A DNA stretch of 64,000 bases from JAVBJV01 sp031555315 (GCA_031555315.1 JAVBUO010000011.1:74822-138821); one strand, 5' to 3'; positions 54,950 through 63,313 are shown, numbered from the stretch's first letter. Numbers and translations: made by a program. Notes: generated from the letters alone by a model not told the origin.

Positions 54950-55552
54950 TCAGGCGCGCGCCACGCCTGCCGCGTTCATGTCCGTCCGTGCCCGTTCCAG
55001 GGAACCGTTTACGTCGATCGCACGGCAGTATTCTTCGATCACAGTCACCTCCAGCCCGAAGCGCCGCGCGTCCAGCGCCGTCCACGCCACGCAGTAATCC
55101 AACGCCAGACCGCACACGAACACCCGCTGCACGCCGCAACTGGCCAGATATCCGTCGAGGCCGGTGCGCATCGCGCGGTCGGCTTCCAGAAAGGCCGAGT
55201 AACTGTCCACCTCGCGCCGCAGCCCTTTGCGAACGATCAGCCGCGCATGCGTAATGTCCAGCCCCGCATGTAGCGCCGCCCCCGGCGTGCCCATCACGCA
55301 GTGATCGGGCCAGAGCGTCTGCGCGCCGTACGGCATCTGCACGGTATCGAACACCGCCTTGCCCGGATGCTGGCTGGCGAACGAGCGATGGTCCGCCGGG
55401 TGCCAGTCCTGGGTCAACACCACGTGCTGAAACCGCCGGGCCAGCGCGTTGAGCGGCGCGACGATCTCATCGCCCCCCGCCACCGCCAACGCGCCGCCGG
55501 GCATGAAATCGTTCTGAACATCGACAACGAGCAAGGCGGTACCGTTTTGCAT
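54950..55552 (-). CDS. pncA: Nicotinamidase
   Basis: A 200-residue enzyme turning nicotinamide into nicotinate for NAD salvage. The triad Asp11 (VVDVQNDF), Lys109 (VRKGL) and Cys154 (LALDYCV) and the metal site DWHPADH (49-55) plus His84 are intact. The ATG at 55552 is used; a TTG 9 nt upstream is weaker. It is an insert in the otherwise conserved ygfA-ymdB order. Confidence 0.93.
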   Translation of the reverse strand: MQNGTALLVVDVQNDFMPGGALAVAGGDEIVAPLNALARRFQHVVLTQDWHPADHRSFASQHPGKAVFDTVQMPYGAQTLWPDHCVMGTPGAALHAGLDITHARLIVRKGLRREVDSYSAFLEADRAMRTGLDGYLASCGVQRVFVCGLALDYCVAWTALDARRFGLEVTVIEEYCRAIDVNGSLERARTDMNAAGVARA

Positions 55553-55591
55553 GAATATCAATCGTCTCTGCGTTAAGTCTGATCCTGCCCG

Positions 55592-56191
55592 TCACGTGGA
55601 CCGACAGCGGATCACGCCATGTTCGGTGGCAATCGCATGCAGCGCAACATCGTCCGGCCCGGCCGGCACCTCGGGCACCTCCAGCGCCGCGAACGCCGCC
55701 CCGACCGTGAACGCCTGCGGCAGAGCGGCCAGCGTGCGGTCGTAATACCCGGCCCCATACCCCAGGCGATGCCCGTCGCGGTCGAACGCCAGCAACGGCA
55801 CCATCAGCCAGCCGGGCATCAGTTCCGGCCCATCGGGATGAGATGTGCCAAAACGGCCTGCCAACAGAGGTTTTTCGGGTGTCCATTGCTTGAATATCAA
55901 TGGATTATTTCGTTTCGTTGTCACTGGAAGGCAGACCGTCTGCCCCCGCGCGGCCAGCGCATGCAACAACGGCCGGATATCCACCTCGCCCGCCATCGGC
56001 CAGAACAGCGCCGCCACCTGCCCGGGTTCGGGGGGACATTCACGCAGCACATGTTCGGAAAGCAGCTGCCCCACCGCAACCGGATCGCACGCCGCGCGAC
56101 GGCGCAATGCCGTCTGACGCATTTCGGTTTTCAGTTCCTGGAGGAGCGTGTCGCAATAAATCGCGCGCGGAGCCGCCGTAGCCGTTGGCAT
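55592..56191 (-). CDS. 5-formyltetrahydrofolate cyclo-ligase
   Basis: A 199-residue ygfA/fau-type enzyme converting 5-formyl-THF to methenyl-THF with ATP. The C-terminal substrate/ATP loop DGHRLGYGAGYYDRTLA and the N-terminal basic MRQTALRRRAA are typical. GGGAGG 6 nt upstream supports ATG 56191 over the ATG 6 nt before it. In many Proteobacteria the 6S RNA gene lies just upstream, which matches the structured transcript leader here. Confidence 0.92.
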   Translation of the reverse strand: MPTATAAPRAIYCDTLLQELKTEMRQTALRRRAACDPVAVGQLLSEHVLRECPPEPGQVAALFWPMAGEVDIRPLLHALAARGQTVCLPVTTKRNNPLIFKQWTPEKPLLAGRFGTSHPDGPELMPGWLMVPLLAFDRDGHRLGYGAGYYDRTLAALPQAFTVGAAFAALEVPEVPAGPDDVALHAIATEHGVIRCRST

Positions 56192-56197
56192 TGTCAT

Positions 56198-56325
56198 CCT
56201 CCCTGGGCCTGCTTCACAGCAGGTGGGCACCGGGTAATGTGGCCACGACCACAACAGAGCCAGCTCCCTAGGGAGTCAAATCGGCCCCGGGGATGAACGT
56301 TCCTGACGCACCCAGCAGCCCCGCA
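56198..56325 (-). ncRNA. Candidate 6S RNA / structured leader upstream of ygfA
   Basis: About 128 nt lie between a good sigma-70 promoter and the cyclo-ligase start. The minus-strand sequence is GC-rich and can fold with itself: GGGTGC near the 5' end with GTGCCC near the 3' end, CCCTAGGG internally, and TGTGG/CCACA as a terminal hairpin. It contains CCCC-GGGGCCGAT, similar to the conserved CCGAT part of 6S RNA. Position before ygfA is the classical ssrS site. It is shorter than usual 6S RNA and might extend into the gene, so a structured 5' leader is the alternative. Confidence 0.4.
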
Positions 56326-56331
56326 TCCGTT

Positions 56332-56360
56332 ATTCTAGGCGCGATGCCCCCATTCTGCAA
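56332..56360 (-). promoter_or_regulatory. Sigma-70 promoter of the 6S-like RNA / ygfA
   Basis: On the minus strand TTGCAG (56360-56355) and TAGAAT (56337-56332) are 17 bp apart. The -10 matches at 5 of 6 positions. The predicted start is near 56325. Confidence 0.65.
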
Positions 56361-56475
56361 CGTATTCGATATCACTCTTTGCCGATCATCACGCTCGACG
56401 CCTTGATGATCGCCGAGGCCTGTTACCTCGCCCGAACTTACTTAAACTTGACGGTGCCCCTTTCCCCGCCTGTTT

Positions 56476-56488
56476 ATTTTCAGACAAT
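56476..56488. promoter_or_regulatory. Operator-like site upstream of the GntR gene
   Basis: ATTTTCAGACAAT matches the perfect palindrome ATTGTCTGACAAT at 57371-57383 in 11 of 13 positions, one of the two differences being the central base. It lies about 160 bp upstream of the gntR start, fitting auto-control. Confidence 0.5.
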
Positions 56489-56645
56489 CTTACAAAATGA
56501 TTGCCCGCTTATCGCACGAGCCAGTAGCCTTGCCACGCAACAGCCGGCGATCGGATTCCCTTGAGTTCCCTCGGAGTCTGCCTATACAGCCCCCAACGGG
56601 CGCCGGTATGGGGTGAGTGCCAGAATGGACGGATCGAAAACCTGA

Positions 56646-57335
56646 ATGGATGACACGGACCTGCAGATCCCGCGCAAGAATGCAACGCTGCGCTATATGG
56701 TCGAGGAAAAACTTCGCAAGGCGATCGCCACCGGGCGCTTCAAACCCGGTGAACGTCTGATCGAGCGCGAACTCTGCGAACTGATCGGCGTCGGCCGCAC
56801 ATCGGTGCGCGAGGCGCTTCGGCAGCTGGAAGCCGAGGGGCTGATCCGTTCCTATCCGCATCGCGGCCCGGTGGTCAGCACCATCAGCCTTGCCGAGGCC
56901 GAGCAGCTCTACAAAATCCGTGGATTGCTGGAGGGGTTTTGCGGGGCGGAATTCGCCCGCAACGGCACCGAAGCACAGATTGCCACGCTGGAAGCCGCCG
57001 TCGCGGATTTTGCCCAAGCCGCCACAGCCGGCAACAGAGAGCGCCTGATCGACACCAAAACCGCTGTCTACGCCTGTCTGATGAAAGGGGCCGGAAATAC
57101 CTTCGTCGAGCAGATGCTGACGTCTCTGCATAACCGGGTGACGTTGCTGCGCGTCATATCGATGACGCAGGAAGGGCGGCTGCCCGAAAGCGTGGCTGAA
57201 ATCCGCGAAATCCTTGCCGCCATTCGCGCCCGAGACAGTGACCGGGCACAGGCCGCCTGCATCCGGCATATCGAGGAAGCGGCGCGAATCGCCCTGGCCT
57301 GCCTGCGCGTCCAACCCGCACCCGCCGCAGTCTGA
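56646..57335 (+). CDS. GntR family transcriptional regulator (FCD/FadR type)
   Basis: A 229-residue regulator. The N-terminal winged helix (about 12-78) has the GntR signature RFKPGERLIERELCELIGVG, then TSVREALRQLEAEGLI. The C-terminal all-helical FCD ligand domain (about 88-215) has metal-ligand candidates Asp and three His (including SLHNRV and CIRHIEEA). Such regulators respond to organic acids. Matching 13-bp palindromes lie upstream of this gene and between it and the dehydrogenase gene, so it probably controls itself and the two genes downstream. Confidence 0.88.
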   Translation: MDDTDLQIPRKNATLRYMVEEKLRKAIATGRFKPGERLIERELCELIGVGRTSVREALRQLEAEGLIRSYPHRGPVVSTISLAEAEQLYKIRGLLEGFCGAEFARNGTEAQIATLEAAVADFAQAATAGNRERLIDTKTAVYACLMKGAGNTFVEQMLTSLHNRVTLLRVISMTQEGRLPESVAEIREILAAIRARDSDRAQAACIRHIEEAARIALACLRVQPAPAAV

Positions 57336-57370
57336 CCGGATATCAGTTCTCCCGTCTTGTGTATTGCCTG

Positions 57371-57383
57371 ATTGTCTGACAAT
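57371..57383. promoter_or_regulatory. Palindromic GntR operator candidate
   Basis: ATTGTCTGACAAT is a perfect 6+1+6 inverted repeat, 57 bp upstream of the dehydrogenase start. FCD-type GntR proteins commonly bind sites with TTGT...ACAA ends. A near copy is at 56476-56488. Confidence 0.6.
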
Positions 57384-57439
57384 TTAGGACGGAATCAGGT
57401 AATCACACGGCCGACCAATGCGCCGTGGAGGGAGAGATC

Positions 57440-58336
57440 ATGTCGAACCCGAAGCGGGGAGCTTCAATCGCCTTTATCGGTCTGGGGATGATGGGCGCGC
57501 CGATGTCCGCCAACCTGCTGCGTGCAGGTTACAGGGCACGCGGTGCCGATCTGTCCGAGGCTGCACGCGCCGCCCTGACCGCCAATGGCGGCGAAGCGTT
57601 CGCTTCCGCGGCCGATGCCGCTGCGGGATGCGATGTCATCATCACCATGCTGCCGAACGGACAGATCGTGCGCGACAGCCTGCTGGGGCCGCACGGTGCG
57701 TTGAGCAAGGCACCGCCAGGCGCACTGATCATCGACATGAGCTCGTCTGCCCCGCTGGAGACAAGATCGCTGGGCGCGGATCTGGCCGCACGCGGCTTCA
57801 GGCTGGTCGATGCTCCGGTTTCGGGCGGGGTGAAACGCGCCGTCGATGCCGCGCTGACCATCATGGCGGGCGGTGCGGCGGCGGATGTCGACGCGGCGGA
57901 GCCGTATCTGGGTGCAATGGGCAGCAAGATCTTCCGCACCGGGGCCCTCGGGTCCGGCCATGCGATGAAAGTGCTGAACAACTTCGTCTCGGCGGCGGGT
58001 GCCATGGCGACGATGGAGGCACTGGTGCTTGGGCGGGAATTCGGCCTCGATCAGCATGTGATGACGGACATCCTCAACGCCTCGACCGGCAAGAACAACA
58101 CGACAGAGGTGAAAGTGAAGAACTTCATCCTCTCGCAAAGCTGGGGTTCGGGATTTGCCATGGCGCTCATGTCGAAAGACGTCGGGATCGCTGCCGAGCT
58201 TGCGAAGCAGCTGCATCTACAGATGGATACGCTGGCGCTGACCAGCACAATCTGGAATGCGGCCACAGCATCGCTCGGCAAAGGTGCGGACCATACCGAG
58301 ATCTATCGCTACATCGACCAGCATGCCCACGACTGA
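57440..58336 (+). CDS. NAD(P)-dependent beta-hydroxyacid dehydrogenase (3-hydroxyisobutyrate dehydrogenase family)
   Basis: A 298-residue dehydrogenase. The Rossmann motif IGLGMMGAPMSANLLRAG (about 14-31), the substrate loop DAPVSGGVKRA and the catalytic-lysine region GSGHAMKVLNNF are intact. It oxidises or reduces a small beta-hydroxyacid such as 3-hydroxyisobutyrate, tartronate semialdehyde or a sugar-derived acid; the substrate is unknown. ATG 57440 follows GGAGAG closely. The carboxymuconolactone-decarboxylase-type gene follows within 50 bp, and both lie under the GntR operator. Confidence 0.88.
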   Translation: MSNPKRGASIAFIGLGMMGAPMSANLLRAGYRARGADLSEAARAALTANGGEAFASAADAAAGCDVIITMLPNGQIVRDSLLGPHGALSKAPPGALIIDMSSSAPLETRSLGADLAARGFRLVDAPVSGGVKRAVDAALTIMAGGAAADVDAAEPYLGAMGSKIFRTGALGSGHAMKVLNNFVSAAGAMATMEALVLGREFGLDQHVMTDILNASTGKNNTTEVKVKNFILSQSWGSGFAMALMSKDVGIAAELAKQLHLQMDTLALTSTIWNAATASLGKGADHTEIYRYIDQHAHD

Positions 58337-58384
58337 GCAAAACAATACATTATCCAGAACGGATTTATTGGAGAGAAAACGCAG

Positions 58385-58789
58385 ATGACCACCCTCACCC
58401 CTGCGGGCAAGCCCGCCAGCCAGAAATTCGAAAACGGCCTGAAGACCCGTCGCGAAGTGCTCGGCCCGGCCTATGTCGACAACGCCGTGAACAAGGCGAC
58501 CGACTACAACTGGCCGATGCAGCAACTCGTCACCGAATACTGCTGGGACGAGATCTGGAACCGCCCGGGGCTGGATCGCAAATATCGCTCGGTCCTCAAC
58601 CTCGGGATGATCGCCGCGCTGGGACGCAACCATGAACTGCGGCTGCATGTGCGCGGCGCCATCAACAATGGGCTGACCAAGGAGGAACTGCGCGAGATAT
58701 TCCTGCAGGTCGCCATCTATTGCGGCGTGCCGGCGGCAATCGACAGCTTCCGCGTCGCACAGGAAGTGTTCGCCGAGATGGGAATCTGA
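58385..58789 (+). CDS. Carboxymuconolactone decarboxylase (PcaC/AhpD) family protein
   Basis: A 134-residue protein of the CMD fold, ending in a typical C-terminal helix set (LTKEELREIFLQVAIYCGVP then AAIDSFRVAQEVF). It resembles 4-carboxymuconolactone decarboxylase more than AhpD: only one cysteine is in the usual CxxC position (IYCGVP), so peroxidase activity is unlikely. With the hydroxyacid dehydrogenase it probably belongs to a carboxylic-acid breakdown pathway; the other genes of the protocatechuate branch are absent. Confidence 0.85.
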   Translation: MTTLTPAGKPASQKFENGLKTRREVLGPAYVDNAVNKATDYNWPMQQLVTEYCWDEIWNRPGLDRKYRSVLNLGMIAALGRNHELRLHVRGAINNGLTKEELREIFLQVAIYCGVPAAIDSFRVAQEVFAEMGI

Positions 58790-59291
58790 ACATCCCGCGT
58801 GGCGCGCTTCTGGACGCGCGCCGCACCATCCACGCTGGCACGCCGACAGCAGGAATGTGCGCCCTTCACAGGCAATGTGCCGCATCGAATGCTGCCAGAT
58901 GTCCCGATTATCCACCGTCCCTCGGCAAGCTCGGTGCCGAAGGCTGTCGGCGTGAAAAATGCACCGACAGCGGCCCCAGCGGCGCGGTAGAGCTCGACAA
59001 AACATCGGCCCCTGCTGCACGCGGATAGACACGCCGCACACGCCCAAGCTCCAACAATCGGGCCAGGCCGACCTGCCCTGAATGCCGCTTTTGATCATTG
59101 CAATTTAAAATTGAGTTCCCTGCATCTTGTTGTCCAAATATTTTTCATGACACTATGCGCCACGGGGTGCCGGTTTGGGCGGCATCCTGCGTCGCCGGGG
59201 CAATTCCGACGACATCCGGGCTTGTCCCTTGGGAGGTTTCAGCGTTTCACGCGGGCGGGCAGTTGCGAACACGGGCATCAAGGTAACAATA
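58790..59291. other. Spacer upstream of the tryptophanase-family gene
   Basis: No gene supported over about 500 bp. It contains the palindrome CAATTTAAAATTG (59101-59113) and an AT-rich patch up to 59150, likely the promoter and a regulator site for the lyase gene. I looked for a tnaC-like leader peptide with a key Trp codon and Rho site and do not find a convincing one. Confidence 0.45.
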
Positions 59292-60740
59292 ATGGCGAAA
59301 GTTAGTTTCTACAGTGGTGAACCCATCCCTCTGGAAATGCACAAGGTGCGTGTCATCCAGAGGCTGAACCTGCCTCCGATCGAGGACCGGTTGAAAGCCA
59401 TCGAAGCGGCCGGCAACAACACCTTCCTGCTGCAGACCTCCGACGTTTATCTGGACATGCTCACCGACAGCGGTGTGAACGCGATGAGCGACCAGCAGGT
59501 CGCTTCCATGATGGTGGCCGACGATGCTTATGCGGGTAGCGCCACCTACACGCGTCTGGCTAACAAGCTGCACGAAATCTTCGGCATGGATTATTTCCTG
59601 CCCACTCATCAGGGCCGCGCCTGCGAAAACATTCTGGCCCAGACGCTGGTGAGGCCGGGTTCCATCGTGGCGATGAATTTCCACTTCACCACCACCAAGG
59701 CACACATAACCCTGAACGGCGGCACCGTCGAAGAATTGGTGTCCGACGCGGGTCTGGAAGTAAACAGCACGCAGCCATTCAAAGGCGACATTGACATTGC
59801 CAAACTCGAAGCCCTGATCGCCCGGCACGGCGCCGACAAGATTGCGTTCATCCGCGTTGAATCAGGCACCAATCTGATCGGCGGCCAGCCGATCTCGATC
59901 GCCAACCTGACCGAAGTGCGCAAAGTATGCACCAAGCACAGCCTTCTTCTCGTGCTTGATGCCAGCCTCCTCGCCGACAATCTCTATTTCAACAAGACCC
60001 GCGAGGAGTCCTGCAAGAACCTCAGCATCCGCGAGATTACCCGCCGTACCGCGGATCTGTGCGACATCATCTACTTCTCTGCCCGCAAGCTCGGCTTCGC
60101 ACGTGGGGGCGGTATCTGCATTCGCAACAAGGATCTGTATCTGCGCATGCGCGGTCTGGTGCCGCTGTATGAAGGCTTCCTCACCTACGGGGGCATGTCG
60201 GTGCGCGAGATGGAGGCATTAACCGTCGGCCTTGAGGAAACAATGGATGAAGAAGCCATCAACCAGGGCCCCCAGTTCATCCGTTTCATGGTCGAGGAAC
60301 TCGACAAGCGTGGCGTTCCTGTGATTACGCCCCCCGGTGGTCTGGGCTGTCACCTCAACGCAATGAAGTTCCTCGACCACATCCCTCAGAGCCAATACCC
60401 GGCAGGGGCGCTTGCGGCAGCGATGTACATCGCAGGTGGCATCCGCGGCATGGAACGCGGCACCCTGTCCGAACAGCGCACCCCGGATGGCAACGAACCT
60501 CTTGCCAACATGGAACTGCTGCGCCTCGCCTTGCCACGCCGGGTCTTCACGCTATCGCAGGTTAAATACGCGATCGACCGCATCCTGTGGCTGTTCGACA
60601 ACCGCCACCTGGTCGATGGCCTCGAATTCGTCGAAGAACCGGAAGTGCTGCGTTTCTTCTACGGCCGGCTGAAGCCTGTGTCTGACTGGCAGCAGAAACT
60701 GGTCGCCAAATTTCGCCAGGATTTCGGCGACAGCCTGTAA
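59292..60740 (+). CDS. Divergent tryptophanase / tyrosine phenol-lyase family enzyme (beta-eliminating lyase)
   Basis: A 482-residue PLP enzyme. It aligns along its length with TnaA/TPL: PTHQGRACENILAQTLV (about 104-120), NFHFTTTKAHITLNGG, the PLP-Asp region LLVLDASLLADNLYFNK (Asp223), and the C-terminal RLALPRRVFTLSQVKYAIDRI. The PLP lysine should be Lys266 in YFSARKLGFARGGG; TnaA has SAKKD and TPL SGKKD here, so the active site differs. The usual Arg after the PLP Asp is Leu. It may act on an amino acid other than Trp or Tyr. The start at 59292 is chosen because the upstream frame is not conserved-looking. Confidence 0.8.
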   Translation: MAKVSFYSGEPIPLEMHKVRVIQRLNLPPIEDRLKAIEAAGNNTFLLQTSDVYLDMLTDSGVNAMSDQQVASMMVADDAYAGSATYTRLANKLHEIFGMDYFLPTHQGRACENILAQTLVRPGSIVAMNFHFTTTKAHITLNGGTVEELVSDAGLEVNSTQPFKGDIDIAKLEALIARHGADKIAFIRVESGTNLIGGQPISIANLTEVRKVCTKHSLLLVLDASLLADNLYFNKTREESCKNLSIREITRRTADLCDIIYFSARKLGFARGGGICIRNKDLYLRMRGLVPLYEGFLTYGGMSVREMEALTVGLEETMDEEAINQGPQFIRFMVEELDKRGVPVITPPGGLGCHLNAMKFLDHIPQSQYPAGALAAAMYIAGGIRGMERGTLSEQRTPDGNEPLANMELLRLALPRRVFTLSQVKYAIDRILWLFDNRHLVDGLEFVEEPEVLRFFYGRLKPVSDWQQKLVAKFRQDFGDSL

Positions 60741-60774
60741 AACGGAAGCTGCGCGCGGGGCATCGTCAAATTAA

Positions 60775-61108
60775 ATGGCGCTGGACGAGAACACCCGCGC
60801 GCAGACCCGGGGTGTTGCGCCGTCACCGCTGAGCGGACGTCCGTTCGATGCCGATGGGCACAAGATGTCGCCTGCAGGGGCGCGGGACAGCAAGGGGTGG
60901 CTCTATCGCTATTACGTCTTGTCTCCGCATCTCGGCAGCCAGGCTCGATGCCTGTATCGCGGAGGTTTTGCAGCGCTTGCTGCACTCCTCGGCAGAGGGC
61001 ACGGATCTTCTGTCCCATCCTCTTCGCATCGAGCTGCGCCAGGGCGCGTTGACGATCCTGCTGTCAGATGTCGATCCGGCCCTGCTGCGTCTGGAAGAAC
61101 CCTTGTAA
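60775..61108 (+). pseudogene. Remnant of a large serine recombinase (C-terminal part, frameshifted)
   Basis: Frame 1 reads SPLSGRPFDADGHKMSPAGA and then WLYRYYVLSPHL, the pattern of the recombinase/zinc-ribbon C-terminal domain of large serine recombinases. At about 60930 the similarity moves to frame 2 (LDACIAEVLQRLL then LRIELRQGALTILLSDVDPALL), ending with TAA at 61106-61108. The catalytic N-terminal domain is missing. This is therefore a decayed site-specific recombinase left by a mobile element. Identification rests on pattern memory, not on a search. Confidence 0.5.
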
Positions 61109-61817
61109 GGCGCCTGGAAGCGCCATCTGATCCGCGCAGGCCCGGCTGTTCGGGTTCAAACCATCGCCCTGAACGCGCGGCTTTGTGCCACGACCGCGTC
61201 GCGTCGACGCACCTGTTCCTGCACAAAACAGGCCTGTTTCGGCCCAGGAACAGGAAACCGCCCGCACGATCCAGCAACCCATTGTTTTAACGCGTCTTTC
61301 CTGACCATCTCGCGCGCAGGGCAGGCAAAACCCGCCCTTCAGCGGTAACTCCGCCTGTTATCACCCGGAATTTTCTCGGAATTCCCTGTTAACCCCCAAA
61401 CCGCACCCATCACCGAACCCGCAGAGACACCCCCGCCAACAGCGCGCACAAATGCCCCTGTTCGCAGCAAAACACCGATACCAAAATGCAGAGGAAGGCA
61501 AAAACACCCCTGTTCCCGCGCAGTTAGCCGCGCAGCATCAAAACGGAAGATAGGTTGCGAGGGTGTTTGGCGTCCCGTAGGGGGTTAGTATTATTTAATA
61601 ATATTAATAACTTAAATTGACTAACTGCTCCAAATCACATACCCGGCATCAATGGGTTACGGGTCGTTTGACTAACTCAAAAAACTAGATAATCAGCCTG
61701 GACTGCTTCTCCCAACGCCATGCTCAGTCTTCGCCCAAGGCGTATCAGGCATGGGCAGACATCACCAAACCAGCATAACCAGATTTGCCCAGTACACATC
61801 ACCTCGACCAAGCTCAC
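61109..61817. other. Spacer with no supported gene
   Basis: About 700 bp. The first 200 bp may be further decayed recombinase-element DNA; the stretch 61580-61680 is AT-rich. I see no RNA gene, repeat or convincing open frame. Confidence 0.5.
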
Positions 61818-62222
61818 TTAACTTGACGATGCCTTTAGCTCCGACCTGAAGCCTTCCACCTTCTCCCGATCCACAGGCGTCTTGGCCGCTCGCTCAAGGA
61901 CAGGGCCTGCATAGTATTCGAGAAGCCCTTTGTCTGAAGTGTCGCTCGGCGCGTTCTTCCGCAAGATATCAACCAGTCGGGAGACCTTCATGAAGGACGC
62001 GAATACCTCATAAGGTTTTGCGCTCGCGAACGGCAACCGGCTCAAATAGTAATCGGCCAGACGCGCCTGATCTGCTTTTTTCCATGACAGGTGAGCTATG
62101 ATGGTAATGGCATCACCCCAGTCGGCACTCCCTACGGGGTACCGCTCCATCAACCATTCAGCCGCATCTCTGGAGGTCAGCTTCCGAAGATCGCTCACGA
62201 TAGGCTCAATGTTTCTACTCAT
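61818..62222 (-). CDS. Hypothetical protein, candidate immunity protein of a toxin cassette
   Basis: A 134-residue, all-alpha-looking, mildly charged protein without a family I recognise. It starts MSRNIEPIVSDLRKLTSRD and ends in a Ser-rich tail. ATG 62222 follows AGGTGG by 5 nt; a GTG at 62231 directly behind the stop codon (62232-62234) of the haemagglutinin-like remnant is an alternative. The tight junction toxin-end/next-gene-start is typical of polymorphic toxin and immunity pairs, so an immunity role is inferred. Confidence 0.55.
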   Translation of the reverse strand: MSRNIEPIVSDLRKLTSRDAAEWLMERYPVGSADWGDAITIIAHLSWKKADQARLADYYLSRLPFASAKPYEVFASFMKVSRLVDILRKNAPSDTSDKGLLEYYAGPVLERAAKTPVDREKVEGFRSELKASSS

Positions 62223-62231
62223 CTCCACCAC

Positions 62232-62420
62232 CTATCGACCAGAAAACAAGTTAAGAGGCAAATTCGCATTGCCGTTCAGCATATCGTGGAACGACACGTT
62301 CACGTCCGCCGCGCCCGGCAGCCAACTGCCAACACCGGCCGACAAACCCGCCACCGCATAACTGCGCAGCGCATCCGAGCTGGTCATATCACGCAGCGCG
62401 TCACCGATATTGCCACGATT
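62232..62420 (-). pseudogene. C-terminal remnant of a filamentous-haemagglutinin/CdiA-like protein (DUF637-like)
   Basis: Reading leftward from 62420 the frame gives NRGNIGDALRDMTSSDALRS, then YAVAGLSAGVGSWLPG and AADVNVSFHDMLNGNANLPL, ending LFSGR and a TAG stop. The GNIG-ALRDM-SSDALR pattern is that of DUF637 regions found before toxin tips of large two-partner-secreted proteins. Upstream of 62420 the frame loses coding character and a different frame (Ala-rich) continues, so the gene is broken. Assignment is from memory of the family. Confidence 0.45.
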
Positions 62421-62825
62421 CCGGCAGCCCCCTATGGCGCGACACTGGTGACCATGGCGCTCGCAACAGGCGCGATGAGTGCGGCTAAAGCGGTCGCTTC
62501 TGCCAGGGCTGCCGTTGCAGTCGTGAAAGCCGTTGCCGCGATGGCGACATTGCCACCCGCAGCAGCCGTCTCAGGAAGCCAGATAATCGACCCCAGCTAC
62601 CTCTCTCACACCGTGTTGCGCGTAGTGATCGCGGCCATGCGGCGGATGCTAAAAGCAGGGGATTATGATTCCCCGCACAACACAGCAAAAAATGGCACAT
62701 GCGTCTTCACGTGAAGATCACTCGAACTGGTCTTCGTATGTGAAGTAGCCACTTTCCAGAAACGAAAAATTGCCGGCCACAGACTACACAATATTTCTAT
62801 AACTCTAAACCCATTCCTCCACTCT
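62421..62825. other. Decayed toxin-region DNA
   Basis: No intact gene. On the minus strand an Ala-rich frame (about 62432-62600) looks like an out-of-frame continuation of the haemagglutinin-type remnant. A short frame near 62720-62785 ending ESGYFTYEDQFE resembles the tail of an immunity-type protein. A perfect 14-bp palindrome TCTTCACGTGAAGA lies at 62704-62717. The composition shifts from GC-rich to AT-rich at about 62740. Confidence 0.4.
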
Positions 62826-63313
62826 CTAAATAGAAATATGAGAATTACAATAATTTTTAAATTTTTTCATTAATCTCTGAGTATTTTCTTTCTTGGAATA
62901 GTCCTGCGGCCTACACCCATCCTTTGGCACATTATAGCGTATTAGATCATAAATCTCTTCTGGGTAATCAAAATCCGCATATATTTTTTCTACCAACATA
63001 AGAGGGTCTTGAATATTATCTTTATTCTCAAAAATCCATGACAAAATAATCCTCATCCATTGAAGACGGATATCTTCAATAGAAAATTCGCTTTCGGAAA
63101 AATTTTCATATAATATCGATAAATATGATTTTTCATGATGGAAGATTTTTTTAAAATATCTCCGTTTATAAGACCACGGAAAGAATCAATATTTTTTGCA
63201 AAATCCTCCTTCATTATCCAACCGCATTCCAGACCAACCAATACGTCTGGCCAAGACAACTTATATCTAGAAGAGATAAAAGAGGCTGGAATTATTTTTG
63301 TAAACACGATCAA
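62826..63313 (-). pseudogene. DUF2247-type immunity gene interrupted by a frameshift
   Basis: Two frames on the minus strand form one protein. The first part (from about 63313) reads YKLSWPDVLVGLECGWIMKE; the second reads FSIEDIRLQWMRIILSWIFE, then ADFDYPEEIYDLIRYNVPKD, the DUF2247 pattern. The change of frame maps to a T7 run at 63146-63152; one extra base would join the parts as DILKK-IFHHEKSY with no other change. DUF2247 proteins are found beside polymorphic toxins and are thought to be immunity proteins. There is no ATG at the front; TTG 63313 or GTG 63307 would be needed. It is very AT-rich and clearly foreign to the genome. A sequencing error or phase variation could also explain the break. 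Confidence 0.65.

Noticed and set aside
59098..59286. tnaC-like leader peptide before the tryptophanase-family gene
   Set aside because: The 62-codon frame is too long, and the spacing and key Trp/Pro arrangement of tnaC are not seen.
62091..62714. 207-codon plus-strand frame in the toxin region
   Set aside because: It runs antisense to the 134-residue gene and to the haemagglutinin-like remnant; its His/Arg/Ala composition is that of a shadow frame.
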